Source: VRUE01 sp963702175 (lineage in GTDB: Bacteria > Actinomycetota > Thermoleophilia > Solirubrobacterales > 70-9). From it: a DNA stretch of 64,000 nucleotides. The stretch lies in NCBI GenBank assembly GCA_963702175.1, contig OY969721.1, positions 2,108,001 through 2,172,000 on the forward strand, read 5' to 3'. Each line of letters opens with the position of its first letter. Position 1 is the stretch's first letter. Made by a program: the position numbers and the translations under genes. Under the pieces are notes generated by a model that saw only the letters and a program-made list of their open reading frames with translations, made no database searches and had not been told where the DNA came from. This document shows, one piece after another, positions 7,775 through 16,093 of this stretch.

Positions 7775-8569
7775 TCAGCCCTCTTCCTCGATCTGCTCGC
7801 GGATTCGCTGCAGCGTGCGGCGCAGGATGCGCGATACGTGCATCTGTGAGTGGCCGATCTGCTCGGCGATCTGCGACTGCGTCATGTCCTCGACGAAGCG
7901 CAGCCGAAGGACCAGCCGCTCGCGCTCGTCGAGGTGGGGAAGGGCAGCGTCCAGCGCGACCTTGCCCTCGACCAGTTCGTAGCCTTCGTCCTCACTGCCG
8001 ATCCACTCTGATGCCGGCGTCTCATCGGGATCGTTGGCGTTGGCGGGACGGTCAAGCGAGAGCGGCCGGCGGTTGTGGTTCGCCTCGAGCACCTCGAGCA
8101 CGTCGGTCTCCTCAAGCTCTAGTCGCTCGGCGATCTCGGTCACTGTGGGAGAGCGCTGCAGCTCCTCGGTCAGCTCGCCGATCGCTTTGCTGACGTCTGC
8201 CATCCGGTCGTGAAGACCGCGCGGTACTCGCACCGTCCAGACCCGGTCGCGGAAATGGCGCTTCAGCTCGCCGAGGATCGTCGGCGAGGCGAACGCGGTA
8301 AAGGGAATGCCGCGGTCGGGGTCGAAGCGATCGATTGCGTTGACGAGGCCGAGGCTGGCGACCTGGAGTAGGTCGTCGAAGGACTCGTTGGCCGTCCGGT
8401 AGCGGCGGGTGAGGCTGCGGGCGAAGGGCAGGTAGCGGCTTACCAGCTCCTCCCGCGTCGCAGGATCGCGCCGCTCGATGTAGCGGGTCCAGAGCTTCGC
8501 CTCGCTCGCCAGTTGCTCCTGGGGGCCGGGTGCGTGCTGGGAGTGTTCTTCGTCTTGGTCTGCGGCCAT
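7775..8569 (-). CDS. SigB/SigF/SigG-family RNA polymerase sigma factor
   Basis: 264 aa. Region 2 is recognisable (ARSLTRRYRTANESFDDLLQVASLGLVNAIDRFDP), followed by the FTAFASPTILGELKRHFRD segment typical of the SigB/F group, a region 3 (SPTVTEIAERL) and a region 4 helix-turn-helix (MTQSQIAEQIGHSQMHVSRILRRTL). It directs RNA polymerase to stress promoters and is expected to be held inactive by the neighbouring RsbW-like protein. A sigma-F-type promoter lies 50-75 nt upstream, so autoregulation is likely. Confidence 0.95.
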   Translation of the reverse strand: MAADQDEEHSQHAPGPQEQLASEAKLWTRYIERRDPATREELVSRYLPFARSLTRRYRTANESFDDLLQVASLGLVNAIDRFDPDRGIPFTAFASPTILGELKRHFRDRVWTVRVPRGLHDRMADVSKAIGELTEELQRSPTVTEIAERLELEETDVLEVLEANHNRRPLSLDRPANANDPDETPASEWIGSEDEGYELVEGKVALDAALPHLDERERLVLRLRFVEDMTQSQIAEQIGHSQMHVSRILRRTLQRIREQIEEEG

Positions 8570-8619
8570 GGTCGAGCCTCTATCCCCGCACCGTAGCGCC
8601 GGCCTCCTCCTGTCGCCGA

Positions 8620-8644
8620 TTACCCGTGGGAAGTCGGCTCAAAC
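8620..8644 (-). promoter_or_regulatory. Sigma-B/F-type promoter upstream of the sigma factor gene
   Basis: On the minus strand GGTTT (8645-8641) is followed after 15 nt by GGGTAA (8625-8620), a close match to the SigB/SigF consensus. It lies about 50 nt before the ATG at 8569, consistent with positive autoregulation. The spacing is identical to that of the candidate promoter before the RsbW-like gene. Confidence 0.65.
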
Positions 8645-8770
8645 CGCCCCGAGCGCGAGCGCAAAGCGGCGAGGACGCATGCACCCCGCCTATCCGCGAT
8701 TCAAGGGCCCTAGCACGGGTAGGGGAGCACACACCGGAAACCCCGAGCGAGCGGAGGAGCGAGAGCCGCG

Positions 8771-9313
8771 ATGGAGACCACCAGCCCGAGCAAGGGCATT
8801 TTTGACGGAGCCAACAGCGAGGCGCGCGACCGCGTGATCGAGCTGTTGACCAAGGCGTACTGGATGGAGATCGAGACGGTGATGAGCTACTTGGCTGCCT
8901 CGGTCAATCTCGACGGTGTACGCGCGCAGGAGATCAAGGAGTCGCTTACCGAGGACATCGAGGAGGAGCTCGGGCACGCGCGACGTTTCGCTGGGCGGAT
9001 CAAGGAGCTGTACGGCGTCGTCCCCGGCTCCGAGGCCTTCGCCGCCGAGCAGTCCTTCCTGCAGCCGCCGGAGGAGCAGACCGACATCGTCCACGTGATC
9101 CGCGGCGTGATCAAAGCGGAGACCGGTGCGATCGAGCACTACACCCGGATGGTGGAGGAGACCGACCAAATCGATCCGGTCACCCAGGACATGGTGATCG
9201 AGATCCTCCACGACGAGCAGTCTCACCGCCGACTCTTCGAGGGGTTCCTGCGCGAGTACGAGGTCGAAGGTTCCGGTAACTCATCCAGTTACCAAGGAAG
9301 CTCAACCAACTGA
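8771..9313 (+). CDS. Ferritin-like / bacterioferritin-family protein
   Basis: 180 aa four-helix ferritin-like protein. Metal ligands are visible in the order expected for a diiron site: WMEIETVMSY, EEELGHARRF, KAETGAIEHY and ILHDEQSHRRLF. It probably oxidises or stores iron, or protects DNA in the Dps manner. It is transcribed divergently from the stress sigma factor gene and starts after a GAGCGGAGGAGCGAGAG purine tract. The last codons contain a small inverted repeat (GGTAACT, 5 nt, AGTTACC; 9276-9294) that could act as an attenuating hairpin before the next gene. Confidence 0.88.
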   Translation: METTSPSKGIFDGANSEARDRVIELLTKAYWMEIETVMSYLAASVNLDGVRAQEIKESLTEDIEEELGHARRFAGRIKELYGVVPGSEAFAAEQSFLQPPEEQTDIVHVIRGVIKAETGAIEHYTRMVEETDQIDPVTQDMVIEILHDEQSHRRLFEGFLREYEVEGSGNSSSYQGSSTN

Positions 9314-9327
9314 CCAAGGAGGATGGC

Positions 9328-9570
9328 ATGGCAGTGCAAGAGGCCGGCGAGATCACCGGCACCAAGGACAAGGACTACAACGTCATCTGGTTCGTCGAGC
9401 AGTGCCTGAGCAACGTGCTGCGGCTCGAGACCTACATTCAGGATGCCGAGCGGGCCAACGACAACGACCTGGCGGACTTCTTTCGGCGGGCTCAGGAGGC
9501 CAGCCGGAAGGGAGCCGAGCAGGGCAAGGAGCTGCTGCGCAGCCGTCTCTGCCGGCTGACTGAGTCCCGC
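9328..9570 (+). CDS. Small helical protein with apparently lost stop codon
   Basis: The first ~75 codons (MAVQEAGEITGTKDKDYN...) read as a compact, acidic two-helix protein and follow a good ribosome site (AAGGAGG at 9316). It sits 14 nt after the ferritin-like gene and is probably co-transcribed. The family was not identified. In its own frame no stop occurs until 11694, which is not credible: from about 9550 onward the DNA belongs to a decayed opposite-strand gene (DUF72). Stops lie in both other frames at 9557-9559 and 9561-9563. A small deletion or indel seems to have removed the natural end. The end given here is approximate. Confidence 0.55.
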
Positions 9571-9571
9571 T

Positions 9572-9763
9572 TTACGCAGTGCCGCTCGCCCATTTACGCA
9601 CCGCCGCGACGGCTGGCAGGCGGTAGAAGGTTGCGTTCAGCTCGACCGTGTCGAAGACCGCGGCGTAGTGCTCGAGCTAATGAGAGGATGGCGTGCCCGG
9701 AGGGTAGAACCGATCGCAGTCGCGGTAGCTCCAGCCGGAGCAGCCGACGTGGACCGGGTGCAC
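9572..9763 (-). pseudogene. DUF72-family remnant with in-frame stop
   Basis: Translation from GTG 9763 gives VGCSGWSYRD, then FYPPGTP, the N-terminal signature of DUF72 (YecE-like) proteins. An in-frame TAG at 9679-9677 interrupts it. The same frame continues with LEHYAAVFDTVELNATFYRLP, again classic DUF72, and ends at a TAA after 64 codons. Intact family members are about 250 aa, so three quarters of the gene are missing. The break coincides with the lost stop codon of the gene on the other strand, which suggests one deletion damaged both. Confidence 0.72.
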
Positions 9764-9765
9764 GG

Positions 9766-9993
9766 TTAGCCGTGGCGGCGGATCAAAGGCTGGAACGCCT
9801 GCCACCAGCCGTCGTCGAGGGCGGCGTTAGCCCGCTCGAGCGGGAACCCGTTCTCGTCGTGCAGCTCGTAGCTGACCACACCCGGATTGCGCTTGGGGTC
9901 GACCGCGAGGATCTCTGCGATCAGAAGATACGGCGGGCAACTGAGCCAGATCTCACCTGGTTTGGGCTGGGTTCGGGTCCGGGGGGTGGCCAT
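9766..9993 (-). CDS. Small conserved-looking hypothetical protein
   Basis: 75 aa from ATG 9993; an upstream in-frame start at 10026 would add 11 less protein-like residues. The sequence (KPGEIWLSCPPYLLIAEILAVD, then VVSYELHDENGF) looks like a small beta-barrel or Tudor/CCG-like domain with a closing DDGWWQAFQPLI. No function can be assigned. It lies between the DUF72 remnant and the acyl-CoA carboxylase gene. Confidence 0.6.
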   Translation of the reverse strand: MATPRTRTQPKPGEIWLSCPPYLLIAEILAVDPKRNPGVVSYELHDENGFPLERANAALDDGWWQAFQPLIRRHG

Positions 9994-10095
9994 GTGCGCG
10001 TGATTACCCCAGTCGCGAAGGAACAAAACCCGCGATCAGCTCGCCCACCTGTTCTGTCGCCGACCTTCTCCAGGGTTAGGCGGACGGGAAGGCAG

Positions 10096-11727
10096 TCACC
10101 AGGTGTCGACGAAGCGGTGTCCGCGGGTTGGTGTGGTGGGGTGCTGCGATGCCGCGCGCAGGGTCGAGGCGACCGCGGAGCGGGTCTCGGCCGGGTCGAT
10201 GACGTCGTCGAGCTCGAACAGGGCAGCTGCGTTCAGCGCCTTCGCGTTCTCTTCGGCGGCGGCGGTCAGGTCGCGGACGCGCTGCGCGCGCTCCTCCTCG
10301 TCGGCGATCTCCTCAAGCTCCTTGCGCAGGGCCAGCTTGACCGCGCCCTCCAACCCCATCGGGCCGAGGTGGGCGGTCGGCCAGGCGACGGTCAGCAACG
10401 GCTCGTGCAGGCTGCCGCCCACCATCGCCTGGGCGCCGAGCCCATAGCCGCGGCGCAGGATCACCGCGATCAGCGGGACGCGGAGGGCGGCGCCGGCGAC
10501 CAGCAGCCGCGAGGAGTGCCGGACCAGGCCGGTCGCCTCGGCCTCGGGGCCGACCATCATCCCCGGCGTGTCGACCAGCGAGACGACCGGCAGCCCGAAG
10601 GCGTCGCAGAGCTGCAGGAAGCGCGCCGCCTTGCCAGCGCCGTCGCTGGTGATCGCGCCGGCCATGTGCCGGGTGTCATTGGCGATCAGGCCGAGTGGCC
10701 GTCCTTCGATCCGGGCCAGGGCAGTGACCATCTCCGGCGCGAAGCGCTCGCGCAGGAAGGTGACCGATCCCTCGTCGGCGAGCGTCTCGACGATCGGCTG
10801 GACCGCGTAGGCACGCCGCCGGCGTTCTGGCATCAGGTCGCGGAGACGGTCTTGATCGGGTTCGGGGCCTGGCGGCGTCGCTCCTTGGAAGTAGGACAAG
10901 AGCTGCTTGGTGAGAGCCGTGGCCTCTTTCTCGTCGGCCGCGACGAGGTCGACGACGCCGTTGCCGGCCTGCATCTCGATCGGCCCAATCTCGTCGGCGT
11001 CGACCTTGCCGAGGCCGCCGCCCTCGATCATCGCCGGTCCTCCCATGCCGAGCGAGACGTTCTCCGTCGCCACGATCAAGTCCGAGCAGCCGGCGATCGT
11101 CGCGTTGCCCGCGAAGCAGCGCCCGGCGACGACCGCGATCCGCGGCACCAGGCCGGAGAGGCCGGCCCAAAGAGCGAAGGCGCGGGTGTCGAGTGCGGAG
11201 ACAACCGGGTAGTCGGTGTCACCGGGGCGGCCGCCGCCGCCCTCGACGAAGAAGACGGTCGGCAGCCTCATCCGCTCGATCAGCTCGAAGAGCCGGTCCT
11301 TCTTGCGGTGGCCGACGGCGCCTTGCGTCCCGGCGAGGACGGTGTAGTCGTAGGAGAGCACCGCGCAGGCGGCGCGCTCGCCGAAGAGGTCGCCATTGAC
11401 GCGAGCTGTTCCGGCAATGAGGCCATCGGCGGGTGTGCGGGCGATCAGGTCCTCGACCTCGCGGCGGCTGCGCTGCGCGGCAATCGCGAAGCGGCCGTAC
11501 TCGACCAGGGAGCCGGGGTCGACGAGGTCGGTGATGTTCTCGCGCGCCGTCCGTCCGCCGGCGGCATGGCGTCGCTCGACTGCGTCAGGACGCGCCTCGT
11601 CCTCGGTCAGGACGCGCCGCCGCAGCAGCTCTGCCAAGTCCTCACCCCGGTTTTTATCCTCCCCGTCAGGCACGAGCGCATGTTCCCAGCTTGAAACCTC
11701 CCGGGCTCTCGCTACTGTTTTGCACAA
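10096..11727 (-). CDS. Acyl-CoA carboxylase, carboxyltransferase (beta) subunit
   Basis: 543 aa, the usual length for the biotin-dependent carboxyltransferase subunit (PccB/MmdA/AccD type). Two crotonase-like halves are visible: GGRTARENI, then LSYDYTVLAGTQGAVGHRKKDRL and FFVEGGGGRPGDTD in the first, and AGAITSDGAGKAARFLQLCDAFGLPVVSLVDTPGMMVGPEAE with GYGLGAQAM in the second. It transfers CO2 from carboxybiotin to an acyl-CoA such as propionyl- or acetyl-CoA; the substrate is not readable. No biotin carboxylase subunit is adjacent. GTG 11673 is a shorter alternative start that avoids overlap with the cupredoxin promoter region. Confidence 0.9.
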   Translation of the reverse strand: MCKTVARAREVSSWEHALVPDGEDKNRGEDLAELLRRRVLTEDEARPDAVERRHAAGGRTARENITDLVDPGSLVEYGRFAIAAQRSRREVEDLIARTPADGLIAGTARVNGDLFGERAACAVLSYDYTVLAGTQGAVGHRKKDRLFELIERMRLPTVFFVEGGGGRPGDTDYPVVSALDTRAFALWAGLSGLVPRIAVVAGRCFAGNATIAGCSDLIVATENVSLGMGGPAMIEGGGLGKVDADEIGPIEMQAGNGVVDLVAADEKEATALTKQLLSYFQGATPPGPEPDQDRLRDLMPERRRRAYAVQPIVETLADEGSVTFLRERFAPEMVTALARIEGRPLGLIANDTRHMAGAITSDGAGKAARFLQLCDAFGLPVVSLVDTPGMMVGPEAEATGLVRHSSRLLVAGAALRVPLIAVILRRGYGLGAQAMVGGSLHEPLLTVAWPTAHLGPMGLEGAVKLALRKELEEIADEEERAQRVRDLTAAAEENAKALNAAALFELDDVIDPAETRSAVASTLRAASQHPTTPTRGHRFVDTW

Positions 11728-11774
11728 GTTTTGTCCAAGTGCGCTGCGGAGACCGGCGCCGAAAGGAGAGCAAG

Positions 11775-12335
11775 TTGAAGCAGCGTTTTTCTAGTGCCTC
11801 GTCGATCCGGGTTGCGGCCGTCGTCATGGCGGGAGCACTCCTCGCCGTCGCCGCGTTCGGCTCGACCGCCACTGCGGCGACGATCGCGATGAAGGGCCCC
11901 AAAGGCGGCATCCGCTTCGAGGGCCCCAAAACGATCGTCGCCGGCGAAGAGCTGAAAGTGGTCAACCAGAGCAACCCGAAACAGATCGGCCCGCACACCT
12001 TCTCGCTGGTCACCCAGGCCTCGCTGCCGAAGACCCAGAAAGCCCGCCGCTCCTGCTTCGCCCCAGGCAACATCTGCCGAGCGATCGCGCTCTGGCACGG
12101 GGTCAAAGGCAACGGGCCGGTGAAAGAGAACCCCGTCGATGCGGGTAATGAAGGTTGGGACACGCTGGGCAGCAAGAAAGTCGAGGGTGACTCCTGGTTC
12201 ACCGGCAACAAAGCCGGGACCTCGTTCGCCCAGCCGGTGACCGCCGACACCTCGGCTGGCCCGACCAGGCTCTACTTCCTCTGTGCGATCCACCCCGAAA
12301 TGCAGGGGTCGATCAACGTCCTGCCCGGCGGCTAG
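11775..12335 (+). CDS. Secreted cupredoxin-like protein
   Basis: 186 aa from TTG 11775, preceded by AAAGGAGAG; longer starts lack a ribosome site. An N-terminal signal sequence (VAAVVMAGALLAVAAFGSTATA) is followed by a plastocyanin-like domain. The type-1 copper ligands can be placed as His in GPHTFSLV and as Cys, His and Met in the closing LCAIHPEMQG. It probably passes electrons to the multicopper oxidase whose gene starts inside its 3' end. A long Gly/Lys-rich insert separates the first His from the C-terminal ligands, so the domain is larger than plastocyanin. Confidence 0.82.
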   Translation: MKQRFSSASSIRVAAVVMAGALLAVAAFGSTATAATIAMKGPKGGIRFEGPKTIVAGEELKVVNQSNPKQIGPHTFSLVTQASLPKTQKARRSCFAPGNICRAIALWHGVKGNGPVKENPVDAGNEGWDTLGSKKVEGDSWFTGNKAGTSFAQPVTADTSAGPTRLYFLCAIHPEMQGSINVLPGG

Positions 12336-13935
12336 CGCGACGGCTGGTCCGCCTTCATCCTCACCCCGCCTCGGGCGCCGGGCCTTCCTCGGCGTCCTGG
12401 GCGGCGGTGCGCTGGCATCGCTGCTGCCGCTGAAGCTGCGCCCCGGAGCGCCGCTCTTCTTCGAGCAGCCGGCGCGGGCAATTGCCGCGGTCCCGTTCCG
12501 CGCCAGGCTGCCGATCCCGCATGAGCTGACCGGCGCCGAGCTGAACATCCCGATCCGCGAGGCGGAGGTCCAGGTCCTCCCGGGTGAGAAGACGAGGATG
12601 TGGACCTACGGCGGCAGCTTCCCCGGCCCCACGATCAGGCGCCCCGCCGGACAGCGCACCAGGGTCACCTTCCACCACGAGCTGCCGGCCAAGGCCGGGG
12701 AGCTGAGCGTCCACCTCCACGGCGGCCACAACCGCTCCCAGTTCGACGGCCAGCCCGGTGGGCTGACCAAGTCGCAGCCGGTCTCGTTCTACTGCGACAT
12801 CCCTCAGGGGCTCTCGCGGCGGCAGTCCGGCAACGACTTGCTGATGCGTCCCGGCGAGCGGATGACCTACGTGTACGACTTGATCGAGGATGGGCGGCCC
12901 GAACGCGCCGCCTTCCACTGGTACCACGACCACCGCCTCGACCGCACCGCGCAGAACTTGTGGCGAGGGCTGGCGGGGATGTGGATCGTCGACGACGCGC
13001 TCGACCGGAGCCTGCCGCTGCCCGTGGGGGAGCGTGACCTGCTGCTGATGATCGTCGACCGCTCCTTCGATCGCGACAACCAGCTCACCGACCCTTTCAC
13101 CAATCGCTTGCCACCCAACGACGGCGTCGCCGGCGAAGGCGTGCTCGTCAACGGCGCCTATCTTCCCCACCACCGGGTCAGCGCCCAGCGCCATCGCCTC
13201 CGAGTGCTCAACGCCTCCCACTTCCGCTCCTTCGACCTCTACCTCTCCAACGGAGCGCCGCTGGTCCAGATCGGTAGCGACAGCGGGCTCATGCCGAGGC
13301 CAGTGCGGCGGCGCCACGTCCTGCTCGGTCCCGGTGAGCGGGCCGAGCTCATCGTCGACTTCGGTCCCGCGGCGGGACGATCGGTCGAGCTGCGCAGCGG
13401 CCCCGACGGCAGCCGCAGGCAGCCGCTCGGCGCCCGTCCCTACGTCGGTGCGCTGATGCAGTTCCGGGTTGACTCCACGAGGCTTCCCGACAGGACCCGC
13501 GTCCCCCGCCGTCTCCGTCCTCTGCCGGCCTGGGCGACGCAGGCCTCACCCAAACCCGATCGCACCTGGACGATCGAGATCGGCGGGCTCTTCAGGCCCA
13601 CCTGGACTATCAACGGCAGAACCTTCAACCCCGCCCGGTCTGATGCGCACCCCGTGCTGGGGACCACCGAGACTTGGGAGATCGTCAACCGCACCGGCGT
13701 CGCCCACACGATGCACATGCACCACACCGACTGGTACCTGCTCGCCCGCGACGGCAAGCCACCACCACCGTGGGAAGACTGCCTCAAGGAGACCTTCCTC
13801 ATCCTGCCGCGCGAACGGATCCTCGTCGCCGGCCACTTCTCTGACTACGCCGGCAAGTTCCCGATCCACTGTCACATGCTCGACCACGAGGACCACGGCC
13901 TGATGTCACAGTTCGAAGTCGTGCGGCCGAGCTAG
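12283..13935 (+). CDS. Multicopper oxidase, Tat-exported
   Basis: 550 aa from GTG 12283. This is the last in-frame start before the twin-arginine leader GRRAFLGVLGGGAL (residues 31-44), so the gene must begin inside the cupredoxin gene (53-bp overlap). All four copper-ligand motifs are present: HLHGGH, HWYHDH, HTMHMHH and HCHMLDHEDHGLMSQF, the last with the type-1 copper Cys, His and Met. Cupredoxin domains 1 to 3 follow the CueO/laccase order. Likely role: oxidation of metals or phenolics outside the membrane, paired with the upstream cupredoxin. A convergent RTX-like gene follows within 10 bp. Confidence 0.92.
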   Translation: MRSTPKCRGRSTSCPAASATAGPPSSSPRLGRRAFLGVLGGGALASLLPLKLRPGAPLFFEQPARAIAAVPFRARLPIPHELTGAELNIPIREAEVQVLPGEKTRMWTYGGSFPGPTIRRPAGQRTRVTFHHELPAKAGELSVHLHGGHNRSQFDGQPGGLTKSQPVSFYCDIPQGLSRRQSGNDLLMRPGERMTYVYDLIEDGRPERAAFHWYHDHRLDRTAQNLWRGLAGMWIVDDALDRSLPLPVGERDLLLMIVDRSFDRDNQLTDPFTNRLPPNDGVAGEGVLVNGAYLPHHRVSAQRHRLRVLNASHFRSFDLYLSNGAPLVQIGSDSGLMPRPVRRRHVLLGPGERAELIVDFGPAAGRSVELRSGPDGSRRQPLGARPYVGALMQFRVDSTRLPDRTRVPRRLRPLPAWATQASPKPDRTWTIEIGGLFRPTWTINGRTFNPARSDAHPVLGTTETWEIVNRTGVAHTMHMHHTDWYLLARDGKPPPPWEDCLKETFLILPRERILVAGHFSDYAGKFPIHCHMLDHEDHGLMSQFEVVRPS

Positions 13936-13940
13936 GAGGA

Positions 13941-14798
13941 CTAGCGCAGGCAGCTGCGTTCCAGGTCGATCCCGCCGCCGCCGTTGCAGCGGTCGATCCC
14001 GGCGCCGCCGCGCAGACGGTCGGCACCCGGGCCGCCCCTGAGCACGTCGCGGCCAGGATTACCCGCCAGCAGGTCGGGCCCGCCGCGGCCGAGGAGCCGG
14101 TCTGCGCCCTGGCCGCCGAAGACCCGATCGGAGGCGGAGCCCGCGGCGACCCGGTCGTTGCCGGCACCGGCGCAGATCAGGTCGCGTCCGGAAAGCCCGA
14201 CGATCACGTCTCCGCTGCCAAGGCCGGCGATCACGTCAGGGCCTTCGCTGCCGGCGAGGCGGTCGGCATCCGGCGTGCCGGTGATGGTCGAGGGAACCCC
14301 GCGGCAGCTCGAGGAGCGCGGTTCAGTGACCGTGGTCGTCACCTCAGCGCGGTCATTCGCCTCGAGCGGATCGATCTCGACACTGTCGACCGAGACGCTG
14401 TTGGTTAGCAGCCCCGCCTTACTGGGGCGGACCTGGATCGTCACGTCAACCGGGTTGGCTGGAGCGGGAGCCAGGCTGCCGATCCGACAGGTGACTTTCC
14501 TGCCCCGCCGTTCACAGGTGCCGCTCTCGGGCGAGGCAGAGATCAGGTCGGTGCGATTGGGAAGCCTGTCGGTGACGACGACGTCCGTGGCTTTCTGAGG
14601 ACCGAGGTTCGTCACCTGGATCAAGTAGGTCAGCGTCCCCCCGACCTCGACCGGATCGGGGCTATCCGTCTTGATCACAGCCAGGTCGGCGACGTCGCCG
14701 GGCGCGGGCTGGGCGGGCGGAGTGAAGAGCAGGGCGGCAGCGAATGCCGCCAGCGCCAGCAGCGTGGTGGGGCCAAGCGCACGTGTCTTCGAAGCCAT
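13941..14798 (-). CDS. Secreted DUF11 / RTX-like calcium-binding repeat protein
   Basis: 285 aa from ATG 14798 (GGAAGGAAG upstream). A signal peptide (~residues 10-33) is followed by one DUF11 domain (VIKTDSPDPVEVGGTLTYLI, NLGPQKATDVVVTDRLP) and then about seven glycine/aspartate nonapeptide-like repeats in the last 110 residues (GGQGADRLLG, GGPGADRLRG and similar). Such repeats form a calcium-filled beta-roll. The two terminal Cys-containing motifs (DRCNGGGG, ERSCLR) may close the roll. It is a surface or secreted protein of unknown partner. Confidence 0.82.
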   Translation of the reverse strand: MASKTRALGPTTLLALAAFAAALLFTPPAQPAPGDVADLAVIKTDSPDPVEVGGTLTYLIQVTNLGPQKATDVVVTDRLPNRTDLISASPESGTCERRGRKVTCRIGSLAPAPANPVDVTIQVRPSKAGLLTNSVSVDSVEIDPLEANDRAEVTTTVTEPRSSSCRGVPSTITGTPDADRLAGSEGPDVIAGLGSGDVIVGLSGRDLICAGAGNDRVAAGSASDRVFGGQGADRLLGRGGPDLLAGNPGRDVLRGGPGADRLRGGAGIDRCNGGGGIDLERSCLR

Positions 14799-14963
14799 CC
14801 CGTCTTCCTTCCGGGTATCTGTCCCTTGCCCCCTTCCCAGGCACCGGGGTCTCGAAACGCCGCGACCAATGAGGCGATGACCTTGCTCGCTAAAGAGGAA
14901 AGTGCCGCAAATCCGACCGCTTGGGCTCACTGAAGTGTCGGGGGCATCTGCTTATATCTGGGC

Positions 14964-15935
14964 GTGACAGGCTCGAGCGAGCCCAAAAAGGGGTTCGACC
15001 AGTTCGCCAAGGATGTCCTCTATAGCGCGCTCGTGGGCGCCACAGCCAAGGTGCTCAGTTGGACCAGCTTCCTACTTGGGGCACTAATAGTGGCGCTCGT
15101 CGTCGCCGGCTGGCGTGTGCCAGCTTGGACGCTGGCGGCGATGGCCCTGGGGGCTGTCGCCTTGGTGTACTTGACCAGGCGAGTCGTTGGCCGTGAGGCC
15201 GGCGAACTACGACCCAAGCTGGCTAACGCCGAAGACGTACTCGACAGGCACGACTCCTATGCGAGCAATATTTGCTCCGTCCTCGACACCTTCCAGAAGA
15301 TCGTTGCCGGGGACATCGAGATGTCGATGAGCGTCTTCATCGAGCAGGGGATACTCATACCGGGGCGCGACGTGATGCACGAGAATGGGCGTCCGAGTGA
15401 CCTGCGTATGTCGGTCCTCATCCCCACTAAGGGCCATTTTGTGATGGCCTGGGCTTCCGGCCACAGCGTCGAGGCGAAGCAGAAGTACAAGGTGCCGGTC
15501 GATCAGACGATCTCCAAGGTCGCCTATGAGAAGAAGACCCCCGAGGTCTGGAAAAACGCGCCCGAGGAAGAGCGCGCGTTCATGAAAAACCCCAAGGCGA
15601 CGAGGGGCTTCAAGTCGATGGTCTCGATCCCGATCCTTCGCGGCGGCGACACCGCCGGTGTCTTCAATGTCCTCACTGACGAGGAGGCGGCGTTCGATCC
15701 CGCGGACGTCAATTACCTGACCTCTCTCGGCTCGATCATTCAACTCGCGTTCGGTATGGCGATCAAAGAGTGGCGAGCCAATGCCGTCAAAGTCAAAGCT
15801 CAGGCTCGTCCTTTGAAGCGATCCCTTCGCGCCAGGGTAGTGACGCCACAATCGGAGGCACTGCCCCCGGCGACGCCGCAGGGCGGTGTAGAGTCGTCAG
15901 GCACTGGCGATGGAACGGAGGCCTCGGATGAGTGA
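14964..15935 (+). CDS. Membrane protein with two N-terminal helices and a GAF-like domain
   Basis: 323 aa. Two membrane segments at residues ~38-58 and ~63-80 are followed by a cytoplasmic helix and a GAF-like sensor fold (residues ~105-265: TRGFKSMVSIPILRGGDTAGVFNVLTDEEAAFDPADVNYLTSLG). There is no output domain, so it may act through protein contacts. The C-terminal 50 residues are basic and then Pro/Gly-rich. The start is GTG 14964; the promoter region is shared with the divergent RTX-like gene (165 bp). It overlaps the next small gene by 8 bp. Confidence 0.75.
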   Translation: MTGSSEPKKGFDQFAKDVLYSALVGATAKVLSWTSFLLGALIVALVVAGWRVPAWTLAAMALGAVALVYLTRRVVGREAGELRPKLANAEDVLDRHDSYASNICSVLDTFQKIVAGDIEMSMSVFIEQGILIPGRDVMHENGRPSDLRMSVLIPTKGHFVMAWASGHSVEAKQKYKVPVDQTISKVAYEKKTPEVWKNAPEEERAFMKNPKATRGFKSMVSIPILRGGDTAGVFNVLTDEEAAFDPADVNYLTSLGSIIQLAFGMAIKEWRANAVKVKAQARPLKRSLRARVVTPQSEALPPATPQGGVESSGTGDGTEASDE

Positions 15936-16083
15936 CGACTCTGCCTACAGGAAGATGCTTGAGGGCAAGATCACCCCGAAGGAATACGCGCAGGAGCTCA
16001 AGAAGGAGGTCCGGCGCGCACGCAACGCTTCCAGTGGCAGGTTCGTCCGTTCCAGCAGGCGCAGACGCGAGACGCCCGCATAG
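15928..16083 (+). CDS. Small basic protein, 51 aa
   Basis: ATG 15928 is preceded by AACGGAGG at good distance and lies inside the 3' end of the GAF protein gene (8-bp overlap), which argues for coupled translation. The product begins MSDDSAYRKMLEGKITPKEY, contains a short acidic helix, and ends in an Arg/Ser-rich tail (RRARNASSGRF, SSRRRRETPA) that could bind nucleic acid. The family was not recognised. Confidence 0.6.
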   Translation: MSDDSAYRKMLEGKITPKEYAQELKKEVRRARNASSGRFVRSSRRRRETPA

Positions 16084-16093
16084 TCGGCGACCA

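Noticed and set aside
8716..8725. Sigma-F-type -10 box (GGGTAG) before the ferritin-like gene
   Set aside because: No GTTT-like -35 element at 14-16 nt upstream.
9328..11694. A 788-codon open frame on the plus strand
   Set aside because: Only the first ~75 codons look like protein; the rest is antisense to the acyl-CoA carboxylase gene, whose motifs are unambiguous.
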